From: Hydrogenispora ethanolica
Lineage (GTDB): Bacteria > Bacillota > UBA4882 > UBA8346
Assembly (NCBI RefSeq): GCF_004340685.1
Contig: NZ_SLUN01000007.1
Location: 62,001 to 126,000 of the forward strand
Length of the DNA: 64,000 nt
Direction: 5' to 3'
Below are positions 18,622 through 29,340 of the stretch, in pieces (the stretch's first letter is position 1; the number at the start of each line of letters is the position of its first letter). Made by a program: the position numbers and the translations under genes. The notes beneath the pieces are model-generated. The model was not told the DNA's origin. It saw nothing but the letters and a program-made list of their open reading frames with translations, and made no database searches.

Positions 18622-21117
18622 ATGATAGGCAGAGGACGGACGGAAACGTTTCAAACCGCTGATGCGGCTTCGCCGACCTGCTGTCGGAATTGTGGGGTGG
18701 GGTTGTTGGCCGGAGAATTAACCTTGCAGTATCAGAAAGACGCAATCCCGAACCGGAATCTCCTGACGGAATGCCGCGCCATGAATCGGGATTGGTCCAC
18801 TACGGCACGTTCCTGGGTGGGGAATAGCTTGCAGATAGTCGGACAGTTGTTGCTGGCCTTCTTTTTAGTCCGCTTCCCCGTGCCCGGCGGAATCTTTCCG
18901 GCCGGCGCCGCGGTTTTATTGGCCGCCAATCGCCGGAAAACCTTTGAGTTCTGGGCGCTGGCCGCCGGGACGGCGGCCGGTTTATTCACCGTTTACGGGC
19001 CGCTCATGGCCTGGTTGAGCATGGCCGCTTTTTTGATCTGGTTCGCCGCCACCGGTTTCTTCCTCAAAAAGCGGACGAGCCTCCCGTTAGTCACTTCATT
19101 TACGATCTGGGCGGTTTTGCGGATCGGAATCACGACGCTGGTCGGCCCGACGCTCCAGCTCTATGGCCTGGCCGCGCTGGAACTCCTGGCCACGTATTTA
19201 TTGGCGATCGTTTTCGGCTATGCCCTAAAGTTTTTGGAAAATCCGCTCAAAGCCTATTCGAAATCGTCGCTGTCCGCTTTGGTCATCATGGTCCTAATGG
19301 CGCTGGGAGGACTCGGCGATTTGGCGTTGCTGACAGTCAAATTGCAGGATTTGGCCGCGGTCCTGTTGTTGCTGGCCGTTTCCTACCTGGGGGGCGGCGG
19401 AGCCGGGGCGGTGCTCGGATTGTCGCTAGCGATCATTCAGGGCCTCACCGGTGGCGGGCTGGTTACCCTGGTAACCCTCTACGGGATCAGCGGGCTCCTG
19501 GGGGGAGTGCTCAAGGACCTGGGCCGTTGGGGAACGGCGGCCGGCTCGGCGCTGGGCTGGTTCTTTGCCATGGGGCAGCTTCACTTCCAGTTGACCGTGG
19601 GACCCCAGGTGTTGCCGTGGGGGATCGGCATGGTCGCCTTTCTCTGCATCCCGCGGCGTTATCTGTCGCAAGTATCGAATTATTTGCCCAACCCGGAATC
19701 GGCTTCCTATTCCCGCGAGGAACGGCAGAAGTTACGGGAGGTCGTCATGGGGCGGCTGGATGATCTGGCCTCCATTTTTGAGGAGTTGGCCAAAAGTTTT
19801 AACAATGGCGAAACCGCGGCCGTCGCCGAGCAGAAGCCAGACCTATACTCGCTGCTGGACCGGGTTTGTTCGAAAAACTGCCAGCATTGTACGGGGTATG
19901 AGCTTTGCTGGCGCGAGAATTTCTATTCGACTTACCGTGAGATCTTCGACTTGCTGGCATTGGCCGAATTGTACGGCGAGGTCAATTCCGGCCATTTAAA
20001 AGGGAAGCTGGCCAAGACCTGCTTCCAGCAGTTCAAGCTGTTGACCACCATCAATCATCTCTTCGAGCGCTGCCAGACCGAGTATCAATGGCAGAAAAAG
20101 CTGGAAGAGGGGAAATATTTTTTGGCCAATCAATTGCAGGGGATGGCCGACATCATTTGCAGCCTGGCCAAGGAGATCTCCACCGATACCTCGTTCCGGT
20201 CCGAGGTGGAAGAACACCTGAAACTGGGCTTCAACCGGATCGGCATGAGCATCAAGGACATTGCCGTGGTTTCCATGGGCGGAGAACGGCTGGAGATCAA
20301 AATCCGCCAGCGCAGCTGCGATCGGAAGCATGAGTGCGGCGGCTTGGCGGCGCCGCTCATCAGCAAGCTGTTGGGCACAGAGTATATGGTCTGGGAGCGA
20401 AAATGCAGCCTGGAGAATGGCCAGTGCTCTTACTGCCTCAGTCCGGTCCGGCGTTACGCGGTCAAAACCAACGTCAGCAAGTTATCCAAGTCCGGCAACG
20501 AGCCCTCGGGCGACAGCCACTCGCTGCAAGAATTGAAGGATGGCCATTTCGCGGTGATTCTCAGCGACGGAATGGGCTCGGGCGAGAAAGCCTCGGAAGA
20601 GAGCCAGACCACCGTGGCCATCCTCGACAAGCTCCTGGAGTCGGGGATCAATAGCGACTTTGCCGTCAAAATGGTCAATTCGGTCCTGCTGTTGCGTTCA
20701 CCCGACGAATCCTTCGCAACCGTCGACCTGGTTTTGGTCGATCTCTTCGACGGCCGGGCCGAATTCATCAAGATCGGCGCGGGCAGCAGTTATATCAAGC
20801 GCGGCCGCGAAGTGATCAGCATTCAATCGACTTCGTTGCCGGCCGGGATCCTGAACACCGTGGACGCCGAGCGGACCGAGATTCACCTCCAGCCGGGGGA
20901 CATGATCATTCTGGCCACCGACGGCATCATCGACAGCAAGCCGAACCAGGCGGGCAAGGAGGACTGGGTGGTCCGGGCCCTGCGCCAGGTGGAAGTGGTC
21001 GGACCCGAAGCCCTGGGCGATTATTTGCTGAGCCTGGCCAAGATTAACCAGGACGGGGCGCTCAAGGACGACATGACCGTGGTGGTGCTGCAGTTCGTGG
21101 AGCGGGAGGCGGAATAA
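18622..21117 (+). CDS. spoIIE: Stage II sporulation protein E, membrane PP2C phosphatase
   Basis: Dephosphorylates the anti-anti-sigma factor SpoIIAA in the forespore to release sigma-F, and takes part in polar division. It is 831 aa, close to the 827 aa of Bacillus. Residues about 60-330 form around ten membrane helices and a central region follows. The C-terminal PP2C domain (about 600-831) has the metal-binding DGMGSG, then GAGSSYIKRG and the final TDGIIDS and DDMT motifs. ATG 18622 lacks a strong ribosome-binding site, and ATG 18781 (MNRDW) just before the first helix is an alternative. Its presence marks an endospore former. A perfect terminator follows. Confidence 0.93.
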   Translation: MIGRGRTETFQTADAASPTCCRNCGVGLLAGELTLQYQKDAIPNRNLLTECRAMNRDWSTTARSWVGNSLQIVGQLLLAFFLVRFPVPGGIFPAGAAVLLAANRRKTFEFWALAAGTAAGLFTVYGPLMAWLSMAAFLIWFAATGFFLKKRTSLPLVTSFTIWAVLRIGITTLVGPTLQLYGLAALELLATYLLAIVFGYALKFLENPLKAYSKSSLSALVIMVLMALGGLGDLALLTVKLQDLAAVLLLLAVSYLGGGGAGAVLGLSLAIIQGLTGGGLVTLVTLYGISGLLGGVLKDLGRWGTAAGSALGWFFAMGQLHFQLTVGPQVLPWGIGMVAFLCIPRRYLSQVSNYLPNPESASYSREERQKLREVVMGRLDDLASIFEELAKSFNNGETAAVAEQKPDLYSLLDRVCSKNCQHCTGYELCWRENFYSTYREIFDLLALAELYGEVNSGHLKGKLAKTCFQQFKLLTTINHLFERCQTEYQWQKKLEEGKYFLANQLQGMADIICSLAKEISTDTSFRSEVEEHLKLGFNRIGMSIKDIAVVSMGGERLEIKIRQRSCDRKHECGGLAAPLISKLLGTEYMVWERKCSLENGQCSYCLSPVRRYAVKTNVSKLSKSGNEPSGDSHSLQELKDGHFAVILSDGMGSGEKASEESQTTVAILDKLLESGINSDFAVKMVNSVLLLRSPDESFATVDLVLVDLFDGRAEFIKIGAGSSYIKRGREVISIQSTSLPAGILNTVDAERTEIHLQPGDMIILATDGIIDSKPNQAGKEDWVVRALRQVEVVGPEALGDYLLSLAKINQDGALKDDMTVVVLQFVEREAE

Positions 21118-21150
21118 GCGGCGGGTAGGCCAAATTTAAAGAATCGAAGT

Positions 21151-21181
21151 ATCCGGCTGTAATCAGCCGGATATTATTTTT
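21151..21181 (+). terminator. Terminator of spoIIE
   Basis: ATCCGGCTG (21151-21159) and CAGCCGGAT (21164-21172) make a perfect 9-bp stem with a TAAT loop, followed by ATTATTTTTT. The rest of the gap to 21493 has no feature I can support. Confidence 0.9.
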
Positions 21182-21493
21182 TCGGAGCGGGGAACTATAA
21201 AGGTGGATCCGGCGTTTGGAAGAAGGAAACCGCAAATTGGCTAAAATACCGGTAAAACCCGGAAAACATTATTCGGCCTCTTTGACCCGGACCGGGCACA
21301 TGGCCGGTGGTGGGTTCCGGGCGGTTTATTCTGGCAGGAGACAGGAATTTGGCTCTTTTTGGAGTAATAATATACCCAAAGTTCCATATTTTTTTGGTAA
21401 ACCGTTCGCCAGGCCGGATCCAATCCGGCCTTCCTGCTCTTGGGGAACGGACGGACGGCTGATGATCGTGAACGGCGTTTTGAGGTGAGATGA

Positions 21494-22882
21494 ATGCTGG
21501 AGCAATTGCGGCAGACGATCCAAGAATACCGGCTGATCGAACCCGGCGAAAGAATCATCCTGGGCTTCTCGGGCGGAGTGGACTCGCTCAGCCTGCTCCA
21601 TGCGCTGCGGAGCCTGACCGAGCTGCGGCTGGAATTATGGGCGGTCTATATCAATCATTCCTTGCGGCCGGCGGAGAACCGGCTGGAAGAAGCATTGCTC
21701 CGGGAAGTGGGGGCGCGCTTCGGAGTCCGGACCCAAGAATTCGTCATCGACGTGCCGGGCCGGTTGCGGGAGAAACCGCAGTCCCTGCAGCTTTTCGCCA
21801 GGGAGGAACGGTACCGGATCTTCCGGGAATTTCAAAAGGAGATCGGCGCGGCCAAAGTGGCCTTGGCCCATCACCGGGACGATCAGGTCGAAACGGTGCT
21901 CTACCGTTTTCTGCGCGGCACCGGCCTGGACGGCCTGGCCGGCATCCCCGTCCGGCGGGACGGCATCTTTATCCGGCCGCTGCTGGAAGTGTCCCGCCGC
22001 CAGATTCTGGAGTATGCCCGGCTTAATGGCTTGGAATGGATCGAGGACTCCTCCAATAAGAAAACAGTCTACCGGCGCAACCGGATCCGGCTGGAACTCC
22101 TTCCGCAACTGGAAACGGAGTACAACCCGCGCCTGAGAGATGCGGTGGTGCGTCTGGCGGACCTGGCCGGCGAACACCGCCAGTACATGGAGGCCGAGGT
22201 GGAACGGCTGGCCCCCGCGGTCGCGGTCAGGGACGGCGAGCGGCTGGGAATCAGGCTGGCGGCTTTTTTGGAGCTCCATCCCTATCTGCAATATTATTTC
22301 TTGAAAAAGATGATCGGGGCCGCCGGGTCCGAGCGGCCGATCGAATCCGCTCCCTTGCTCCGTTTGCGGGAACGGCTGAACCGGGAAGGGACCGCTTTCA
22401 AACGCGGCGATCTTTTGAAGGGAGTTTCGGCGTATCTGGAAAACGGCGTGGTTTTCCTGGGGACGGCGCCGGCCGCGCTCCCGTTCGACGGCCGGGTTTC
22501 CCCGGTGGCCGCGCCGGGCCGGACTGCCCTGGGGGACGGCAGGGAGTTATGGATCGAATCCGGCCGGCTACCGCAGAATGTCTCGATTCCGAAAGATGAG
22601 ATCTATGTCGATCCGGCCAAACTGCGCCTGCCGCTGCGGGTGCGATTCTGGCGGCCCGGCGACGCGTTCCGGCCCTTCGGCGCGCCGGGCACGCAAAAAC
22701 TGCATGATTTCTTCATCAATCAGAAGCTGGCCCGGGCCCAGCGGACCCGGATCCCGTTATTGGTCACCGCCGACGACCGTATCGTCTGGGTGATCGGTTA
22801 CCGGGCGGCCGACGATTTTAAAGTGGACGACAGACAAGCCATGGTCTGGCGCATCGCAATCAAACCTTTACGAAACGGTTGA
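21494..22882 (+). CDS. tilS: tRNA(Ile)-lysidine synthase
   Basis: Converts C34 of the CAU-anticodon isoleucine tRNA to lysidine, using ATP and lysine, so that AUA is read as isoleucine. It is 462 aa. The N-terminal PP-loop ATPase has the P-loop SGGVDS (near residues 27-32). It is followed by HHRDDQVETVLYRFLRGTG, the TilS substrate-binding linker and the C-terminal TilS domain with FRPFGAPGTQKLHDFFI. AGGTGAGATGA precedes ATG 21494. The order spoIIE-tilS-ftsH is the classic Bacillota arrangement (often with hpt between tilS and ftsH, absent here). Confidence 0.93.
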   Translation: MLEQLRQTIQEYRLIEPGERIILGFSGGVDSLSLLHALRSLTELRLELWAVYINHSLRPAENRLEEALLREVGARFGVRTQEFVIDVPGRLREKPQSLQLFAREERYRIFREFQKEIGAAKVALAHHRDDQVETVLYRFLRGTGLDGLAGIPVRRDGIFIRPLLEVSRRQILEYARLNGLEWIEDSSNKKTVYRRNRIRLELLPQLETEYNPRLRDAVVRLADLAGEHRQYMEAEVERLAPAVAVRDGERLGIRLAAFLELHPYLQYYFLKKMIGAAGSERPIESAPLLRLRERLNREGTAFKRGDLLKGVSAYLENGVVFLGTAPAALPFDGRVSPVAAPGRTALGDGRELWIESGRLPQNVSIPKDEIYVDPAKLRLPLRVRFWRPGDAFRPFGAPGTQKLHDFFINQKLARAQRTRIPLLVTADDRIVWVIGYRAADDFKVDDRQAMVWRIAIKPLRNG

Positions 22883-22911
22883 TTGTAATCATTTTTTTGG
22901 TATGATATAAT
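22883..22911 (+). promoter_or_regulatory. Promoter of ftsH
   Basis: TTGTAA (22883-22888), 17 bp and a consensus TATAAT (22906-22911), in the short gap between tilS and ftsH. Confidence 0.65.
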
Positions 22912-22958
22912 ATTTAACATGGCAAATTTGGCTTGTTTTGCCGGAGGGAGGCTTATCA

Positions 22959-24821
22959 TTGCTGAAAATTGCTCGGGAAATACTACTCTATTTTTTAGTT
23001 GCGATTCTCGTGCTAGTATTTGTGGCTCGTTTCATGAAGATCGATAACCCGGTCGACAACCTCAACTTTGATCAATTCATCAAGCGGGTGGAGGCCGGTA
23101 AAATAATCGACGCGAAGGTCAATAACAACGACGGGACCATCGACGGGGAGCAGAAAGACTTTCCGAAGACCAAGTATCACGTGGAGGGCCCGGTCAACCA
23201 TCCGGAGTTGTACTACGATCTCTTGCGCAGCAAAGGAGTGAAGCTCTCGTTCTCTAATCCCGGGAACGGCTGGTGGGCGTTTATCCTGCCCAACCTGGGC
23301 ATGATCGTGATCTTCATCATCTTTTGGTTCTTCCTGTTGAATCAGATGCAGAATACCGGGAATAAGGCATTGTCGTTCGGCAAGAGCCGGGCGCGTTTGC
23401 ATACGGAAGACAAGAACAAGACCACCTTCGACGATGTGGCCGGCGAAGATGAGGCCAAGGAGGAGCTGCAGGAGATCGTCGAATTCCTGAAGCAGCCGCG
23501 GCGCTTCACCGAGCTGGGCGCCAAGATCCCCAAGGGCGTGTTGCTGATCGGGCATCCCGGTACCGGCAAGACCCTGCTCGCCAAGGCGGTGGCCGGCGAG
23601 GCCGGCGTGCCGTTCTTCAGCATCAGCGGCTCCGACTTTGTCGAGATGTTCGTGGGCGTCGGCGCTTCCCGGGTGCGGGACCTGTTCGACCAGGCCAAAA
23701 AGAACGCGCCGTGCATCGTCTTTGTCGACGAGATCGACGCCGTCGGCCGCCAGCGCGGCGCCGGACTGGGCGGCGGACACGACGAGCGGGAGCAGACCCT
23801 GAACCAGCTCCTGGTGGAGATGGACGGTTTCGAGCCCAATTCGGGAATCATTATGCTGGCCGCCACCAACCGGCCGGATGTTCTGGACCCGGCCCTGTTG
23901 CGGCCCGGCCGTTTCGACCGCCAGGTTACGCTGGACATCCCGGACATCAAGGGCCGCGAGGATATCCTGAAAGTCCACGCCCGGGGCAAACCCTTGGCGC
24001 CGGAGGTCGACCTGACGGTACTGGCCCGCCAGACCCCGGGGTTCACCGGCGCGGACTTGGCCAATGTGCTCAACGAGGCGGCGCTCCTGGCCGCGCGGCG
24101 GGGCAAGAAAAAGGTTTACATGGAGGATTGCGAGGACGCCATCGAGCGGGTCATCGCCGGCCCCGAGAAGAAGAGCCGGATCATGAGCGCTAAGGAGAAG
24201 GACCTCACCGCCTTCCACGAAGCGGGTCACGCGCTGGTCGGGCATTATCTGCCGACGGTCGACCCCATTCACAAGGTTTCGATCATCCCGCGCGGCCAGG
24301 CCGGAGGCTACACCCTGGCGCTGCCGCTGGAGGATAAGCACTATAATACCCGCACCGAACTGCTGGAGAACGTGGTCTTCGCCCTCGGCGGCCGGGCCGC
24401 CGAAGTGATCGCCCTGGGCGAGATCAGCACCGGCGCCCGCAGCGACCTCGAACGCTCCACCAAGATCGTGCGCAAGATGGTCACCGAATACGGCATGAGC
24501 GAGGAACTGGGCTATATGACCTTTGGCCACGGCCATGAGGAAACGGTCTTCCTGGGCCGCGACATCTCGCGCGACAAGAATTACAGCGAAGAGATCGCCG
24601 CAGCCATCGACCGCGAGATCAAAAAGATCATGGACGAATCCTTCGAGCGGGCCAAGGACATCATCATCGAACACCGCGACGCGCTGGACCGCATCGCCCA
24701 GGCGTTGATGGAGAAAGAGACCATCGAGGGTCCGGAGTTTCTGGCAGTCCTCGAAAAGAAAGCAGGGGACGAACCCCCGGCGGTCCCGGAGACCGTTCCG
24801 GCCGAACCCACCGAAGCCTGA
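22959..24821 (+). CDS. ftsH: ATP-dependent zinc metalloprotease FtsH
   Basis: Hexameric membrane AAA+ protease that degrades misfolded membrane proteins and some regulators, 620 aa. Two membrane helices (about 6-25 and 107-128) flank a small external domain. The AAA domain has Walker A GHPGTGKT (near 197), Walker [12 protein letters not shown] and the second region of homology. The protease domain has the zinc motif HEAGH (near 420). The start is TTG 22959, 7 bases after GGAGGGAGG; an upstream in-frame TTG (22938) would place that site inside the gene. Walker A has His where most FtsH proteins have Pro. A strong terminator follows. Confidence 0.95.
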   Translation: MLKIAREILLYFLVAILVLVFVARFMKIDNPVDNLNFDQFIKRVEAGKIIDAKVNNNDGTIDGEQKDFPKTKYHVEGPVNHPELYYDLLRSKGVKLSFSNPGNGWWAFILPNLGMIVIFIIFWFFLLNQMQNTGNKALSFGKSRARLHTEDKNKTTFDDVAGEDEAKEELQEIVEFLKQPRRFTELGAKIPKGVLLIGHPGTGKTLLAKAVAGEAGVPFFSISGSDFVEMFVGVGASRVRDLFDQAKKNAPCIVFVDEIDAVGRQRGAGLGGGHDEREQTLNQLLVEMDGFEPNSGIIMLAATNRPDVLDPALLRPGRFDRQVTLDIPDIKGREDILKVHARGKPLAPEVDLTVLARQTPGFTGADLANVLNEAALLAARRGKKKVYMEDCEDAIERVIAGPEKKSRIMSAKEKDLTAFHEAGHALVGHYLPTVDPIHKVSIIPRGQAGGYTLALPLEDKHYNTRTELLENVVFALGGRAAEVIALGEISTGARSDLERSTKIVRKMVTEYGMSEELGYMTFGHGHEETVFLGRDISRDKNYSEEIAAAIDREIKKIMDESFERAKDIIIEHRDALDRIAQALMEKETIEGPEFLAVLEKKAGDEPPAVPETVPAEPTEA

Positions 24822-24846
24822 GCCGCATCATTTTAAACACGATTTC

Positions 24847-24888
24847 AAGAGGCTGCCCCTCCCACACGAGGGGCAGCCTCTTTTATTT
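24847..24888 (+). terminator. Terminator of ftsH
   Basis: A perfect 15-bp stem (24847-24861 with 24868-24882) with loop CCACAC, followed by TTTTATTT counting the T residues at the base of the stem. Confidence 0.95.
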
Positions 24889-24960
24889 GGAACGTGGGAA
24901 AAAACGGTTTTCCTATGCAAAAAACCGCCGGAAGGCCCGCCAAGCCCTTGGCTGATCCGC

Positions 24961-25170
24961 CGGACGCTTCGACGGGGCGGGAAAAGCGGCCGAAGCGTCC
25001 ACCGCCGGACGGCGACGGCCTTCCGCAGGGGAGGGCCGGGTTTCCGAATCGTTTGGCGGAACCGGAAAACGGAACGGCGGACCGTCCGAAGCCGCCGGAA
25101 GGAGTTCCGAACGGTGCGGCGGGATTGCGGAACGAATCATCGGAAGCCCGGAGCGTTGGGCTGGATTGAA
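24961..25170. repeat. Degenerate 21-bp tandem repeats (array 2)
   Basis: About ten consecutive 21-bp units, the clearest at 25045-25149, begin with CGAA or a variant and have CGG near position 12. They are more diverged than array 1. Translated forward they give seven-residue repeats (GRAGFPN, RLAEPEN, PPEGVPN, GAAGLRN). They lie directly after the ftsH terminator, between convergent genes. Confidence 0.6.
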
Positions 25171-25235
25171 AAACGCCTGATCCTTCGGTATATTCCGCGG
25201 GATCAGGCGTCGAAGCGAAGGTTTTGGAGTGTTAG

Positions 25236-25360
25236 AAGCCGGGTGATAAAGTCTTTTGACTCGGAATAAGCTTAGAAAAAGTTATAAAACGGCTTTATCC
25301 CTTGCTTCTCTGAGCTTTTGTGTTCACCCTGGCCTTCGGACAGGGTTTATCACAACGCTT
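25236..25360 (+). mobile_element. MITE-like palindromic element, copy A
   Basis: One of seven copies. The forward copy starts AAGCCGGGTGATAAAGTC and ends GTTTATCACAACGCTT, so the ends are imperfect inverted repeats of about 15 bp. Inside lie a second GATAAAGTC/GACTTTATC-type pairing (here degenerate) and the hairpin CCCTGGCCTTCGGACAGGG. The left neighbour is TTAG. The last two bases of the element form part of the nadC stop codon (25359-25361, reverse strand). Confidence 0.75.
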
Positions 25361-26198
25361 AGAGGGAAATTTTCAAGCTGATATCCAGGGCGGCCACGGA
25401 GTGGGTGATGGCGCCGCTGGAGATGATGTCCACGCCGGTGGCGGCGACTTCGCGGATATTCCGCTCGTCGATATTGCCCGAGGCTTCGACCACCGCGCGG
25501 CGGTCGATCAGCCGCACCATCTCCGCCATCTGGGCCGGGGTCATGTTGTCCAGCAGGATGATGTCCGCTCCGGCCTCCAGCGCCTCCCGGACCTGGGCCT
25601 CGGTCTCGGTCTCCACTTCGATGGTCATGGTATGGGGGATGCGGCGCCGGGCGCGGTCCACCGCTTCGCGGATCGAACCGCAGGCGGCGATATGGTTGTC
25701 CTTGATCAGGACGGCATCGGCCAGATTAAAACGGTGGTTGGCGCCGCCGCCCTGCCGGACGGCGTATTTCTCCAGCATCCGCAATCCCGGCGTGGTCTTG
25801 CGGGTATCGACCAGGCGCACCGGCAGGTCGGCGATCTGGCTCGTCAGGCGCGCGGTCTTGGTGGCGATCCCCGAGAGCCGCTGCAGGAAATTGAGCGCCA
25901 CCCGCTCGCCGCTGAGAATCGAGCGGATCGGCCCGCTCACGGTGCCGATGACCGTTCCGGGGCAGACCGGCTCGCCTTCGCCGACCCGTTGGGAACAGCG
26001 GACCCGGGGGTCGACCAACTCATACACCAGGGCGGCGACGGGAAAGCCGGCGACGACCCCGCCCGCCTTGGCGATGAACGGGGCTTCGAGATTTTTTTCA
26101 TTCTCCGCCGTAAAGATGGCTTCCGAGGTGATGTCGCCCCAGCCGAGGTCCTCCTCCAGCGCCAGCCGGACGGTTTTCTCCAGTAATAATCGGTTCAT
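25359..26198 (-). CDS. nadC: Quinolinate phosphoribosyltransferase (carboxylating)
   Basis: Joins quinolinate to PRPP with loss of CO2 to give nicotinate mononucleotide, the third step of de novo NAD synthesis, in the cytosol. It is 279 aa. It has the N-terminal EEDLGWGDITSEA, the PRPP-site stretch DTRKTTPGLRMLEKYAV and the barrel motifs VEVETETEAQ and DIILLDNMTP typical of NadC. Its ATG overlaps the nadB stop as ATGA, with GGAGG upstream, so it is the last gene of nadABC. Its stop codon is completed by the end of mobile element A. Confidence 0.95.
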   Translation of the reverse strand: MNRLLLEKTVRLALEEDLGWGDITSEAIFTAENEKNLEAPFIAKAGGVVAGFPVAALVYELVDPRVRCSQRVGEGEPVCPGTVIGTVSGPIRSILSGERVALNFLQRLSGIATKTARLTSQIADLPVRLVDTRKTTPGLRMLEKYAVRQGGGANHRFNLADAVLIKDNHIAACGSIREAVDRARRRIPHTMTIEVETETEAQVREALEAGADIILLDNMTPAQMAEMVRLIDRRAVVEASGNIDERNIREVAATGVDIISSGAITHSVAALDISLKISL

Positions 26199-27778
26199 TC
26201 GCTTACCTCCACCGTATGTTCACGGAATAAAATATGCTTCCGCCATTCCGGGTCGGGCGCCGGATAATCGGAGCGGAAATGGCCGCCGCGGCTCTCGGTG
26301 CGCCGCAGGGCGGCGGAGACCATCAATTCGCCCAAGAGGAGCAGGTTCTGCAGCTCCAGATACTCCGGTTCCAGGGCGGCCGGGCCCGGCGGAATTTCTT
26401 TCAATAATTGCGCCGCCCGCTCCAGCCCGGGACGGTCCCGGACGATGCCCAGGTAATGGTCGGCCATGCGGTGCAGTGCCCGCCGGTCTTCCGCCTGGCG
26501 CGCGGCGGCGGTCCGGCATTCCGGATAATGGACCCGGAGCGGGTCAGCGGCGTCGGGGACGGATTCCGCCGGATGCTCGGCCAGGTAGGCGGCGATCCGC
26601 GCGCCGAAGACCAACCCCTCCAACAGCGAGTTGCTGGCCAGGCGGTTGGCGCCGTGGACTCCGGTGGCGGCGGTCTCCCCGGCGGCGAAGAGCCCCGGCA
26701 GGGAGGTCTTGCCCCATAAGTCGGTCCAGACCCCGCCCATCATGTAATGGGCCGCCGGCGCCACCGGGATCGGCTCCCGGGTGATATCCAGACCGTACTT
26801 CAGGCAGTTGCCGTAGATATTGGGGAACCGTTCGCGGATCCGATCGGGCGCGATCGCCGCCAGATCCAGGTATACCGAAGGATGGCCGGTCTTCTCAATC
26901 TCGCGGAAGATCGAGCGGGCCACGATGTCGCGCGGCGCCAGTTCCGCCAGTTCGTGATAGTCCGGCATGAAGCGTTGCCCGGCCTCGTTGCGGAGCAGCG
27001 CGCCCTCGCCGCGCACCGCCTCCGAGATCAGAAAGGGCGGGGCCGGCGGCCGGTACAGCGCGGTCGGATGAAACTGGACGAACTCCAGATCCCGCAGCGC
27101 GGCTCCGGCCCGGTAAGCCATGGCCATCCCGTCCCCGGTGGCCACCGCCGGATTGGTGGTCTTGCCGAAAAGTTGGCCGCTCCCGCCGCTGGCCAGAATG
27201 ACCGCTCCGGCCAGGAAGGAGCGCAGCCGGCCCTGGTGGAGCGCAACCGCTCCGCAGCATCGGCCGGAGCGGGTGATGAGCGCCACCGCGAACTCTTCCT
27301 CATAGAGGCGGAGATTACCGCAGCGGAAAGCCCGATGAATCAGGGTGGCCGAGATCTGGCGGCCGGTTCCGTCGCCGTTGGCGTGAAGAATGCGCCGCCG
27401 GCTGTGGGCCGCCTCGCGGGTCAGGGCGATCGCGCCGTCCTTGCGATCGAAGGGCACGCCCAGCTCGATCAGGCGTTGGACCTGGTGCGGGCCTTCATGG
27501 ACCAGGGTGGAGACAGCCGCCCGGTCGCAGAGTCCGGCCCCGGCCATCAGGGTATCCTCATAATGGAGTTCCGGCGTATCGGGCGGCCGGATGACCGCGG
27601 CGATACCGCCTTGGGCGTAGGAAGTATTGCTTTCGGCCAGAGAGCCTTTGGTCAAGAGCAGCACGCGGGCGGTTTTGCAGAGTTCCAGGGCAGCCGTTAA
27701 CCCGGCGATGCCGCTGCCGATCACCAGATAAGGGGCGCTATCGGCCACGGCGGGGAGGAGGTTTGGAAAAGGGTTCAA
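26195..27778 (-). CDS. nadB: L-aspartate oxidase
   Basis: FAD enzyme that oxidises L-aspartate to iminoaspartate, the first step of de novo NAD synthesis, about 527 aa. It has the N-terminal dinucleotide motif VIGSGIAGLTAALEL, the FAD loop SNTSYAQGGIAAV and the conserved GVHGANRLASNSLLEG near residue 340. I choose TTG 27778, which has GTGAGGA upstream; GTG 27793 or TTG 27799, which would overlap the nadA stop, are possible. The open frame runs much further upstream, but that part is antisense-like sequence inside nadA. The neighbours nadA and nadC confirm the role. Confidence 0.93.
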   Translation of the reverse strand: MNPFPNLLPAVADSAPYLVIGSGIAGLTAALELCKTARVLLLTKGSLAESNTSYAQGGIAAVIRPPDTPELHYEDTLMAGAGLCDRAAVSTLVHEGPHQVQRLIELGVPFDRKDGAIALTREAAHSRRRILHANGDGTGRQISATLIHRAFRCGNLRLYEEEFAVALITRSGRCCGAVALHQGRLRSFLAGAVILASGGSGQLFGKTTNPAVATGDGMAMAYRAGAALRDLEFVQFHPTALYRPPAPPFLISEAVRGEGALLRNEAGQRFMPDYHELAELAPRDIVARSIFREIEKTGHPSVYLDLAAIAPDRIRERFPNIYGNCLKYGLDITREPIPVAPAAHYMMGGVWTDLWGKTSLPGLFAAGETAATGVHGANRLASNSLLEGLVFGARIAAYLAEHPAESVPDAADPLRVHYPECRTAAARQAEDRRALHRMADHYLGIVRDRPGLERAAQLLKEIPPGPAALEPEYLELQNLLLLGELMVSAALRRTESRGGHFRSDYPAPDPEWRKHILFREHTVEVSE

Positions 27779-27795
27779 CGTAGCATTCCTCACAA

Positions 27796-28713
<918 letters not shown>

Positions 28714-28831
28714 GGTAGGGATTTCTCCAATCGTAAAATGAACCCCCGGCTCCGTCCGAGGAAGATGAATCCGGTCATCATATTATTGGCCAAAAAATCA
28801 TTCCGTGGCCGCGGTCAAGGTAATTATCCTC

Positions 28832-28860
28832 ATTTTACTTTTGGATAAAACATTTGTCAA
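28832..28860 (-). promoter_or_regulatory. Promoter of nadABC
   Basis: On the reverse strand TTGACA (28860-28855), exactly 17 bp, then TAAAAT (28837-28832). No clear NadR/NiaR-type site was identified near it. Confidence 0.75.
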
Positions 28861-28877
28861 CTCTTGGGCAAATGGGA

Positions 28878-28906
28878 TTTACAATCTGAAAAAGATCGGA
28901 TAAGAT
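28878..28906 (+). promoter_or_regulatory. Promoter of folB
   Basis: TTTACA (28878-28883), 17 bp and TAAGAT (28901-28906), about 40 bases before the folB start and back to back with the nadABC promoter. Confidence 0.6.
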
Positions 28907-28946
28907 TGTAAGCGGTTGAAAAAATATCGATGTGGTGGGGCGAGCA

Positions 28947-29321
28947 ATGACCGTTTCCAAATTGCGTTTAAAAAATATGGTTTTCTATGGTTACCATGGA
29001 GTCTTCGACGCCGAGCGGGAGCTGGGGCAGAGAATCGAAGTCGATCTGGAACTGGAGCTCGAGGCCGGGCCGGCGATCCGCACCGACGACTTCGACGCGG
29101 CCCTGAATTATGTCGATGTCTACACCGTGGTCAAGGAGATCGTCGAGGAAGGCGAGTTCAAGCTGATCGAGGCCATGGCCGGCGCGATCCTGGATCAGCT
29201 CTGGGACGCATTCGACCTGCAAAGCCTGATGGTCCGGGTCCGCAAGCCGCAGCCCCCCGTCGGCGGGATCATGGAGGCGGCCGAATTTGAGCTCCGGAAA
29301 GAGCGTGACGCTTCCCTGTAA
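28947..29321 (+). CDS. folB: Dihydroneopterin aldolase
   Basis: Splits 7,8-dihydroneopterin into 6-hydroxymethyl-dihydropterin and glycolaldehyde in folate synthesis, 124 aa, cytosolic octamer in the family. It has MVFYGYHGVFDAERELGQ with the conserved Tyr and Glu region, then LNYVDVYTVV and LIEAMAGAI with the pterin-binding Glu. The start is ATG 28947; an in-frame GTG lies at 28932. It is alone, not next to folP/folK as usual, and sits between the NAD and pantothenate loci. A mobile element follows 19 bases after the stop. Confidence 0.9.
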   Translation: MTVSKLRLKNMVFYGYHGVFDAERELGQRIEVDLELELEAGPAIRTDDFDAALNYVDVYTVVKEIVEEGEFKLIEAMAGAILDQLWDAFDLQSLMVRVRKPQPPVGGIMEAAEFELRKERDASL

Positions 29322-29340
29322 CTTCCGGAGGGAACATTAG

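Noticed and set aside
21216-21488. 90-codon frame between spoIIE and tilS
   Set aside because: No ribosome-binding site, odd composition, no family similarity.
23013-24674. Long reverse-strand open frame opposite ftsH
   Set aside because: Shadow of the highly conserved ftsH gene.
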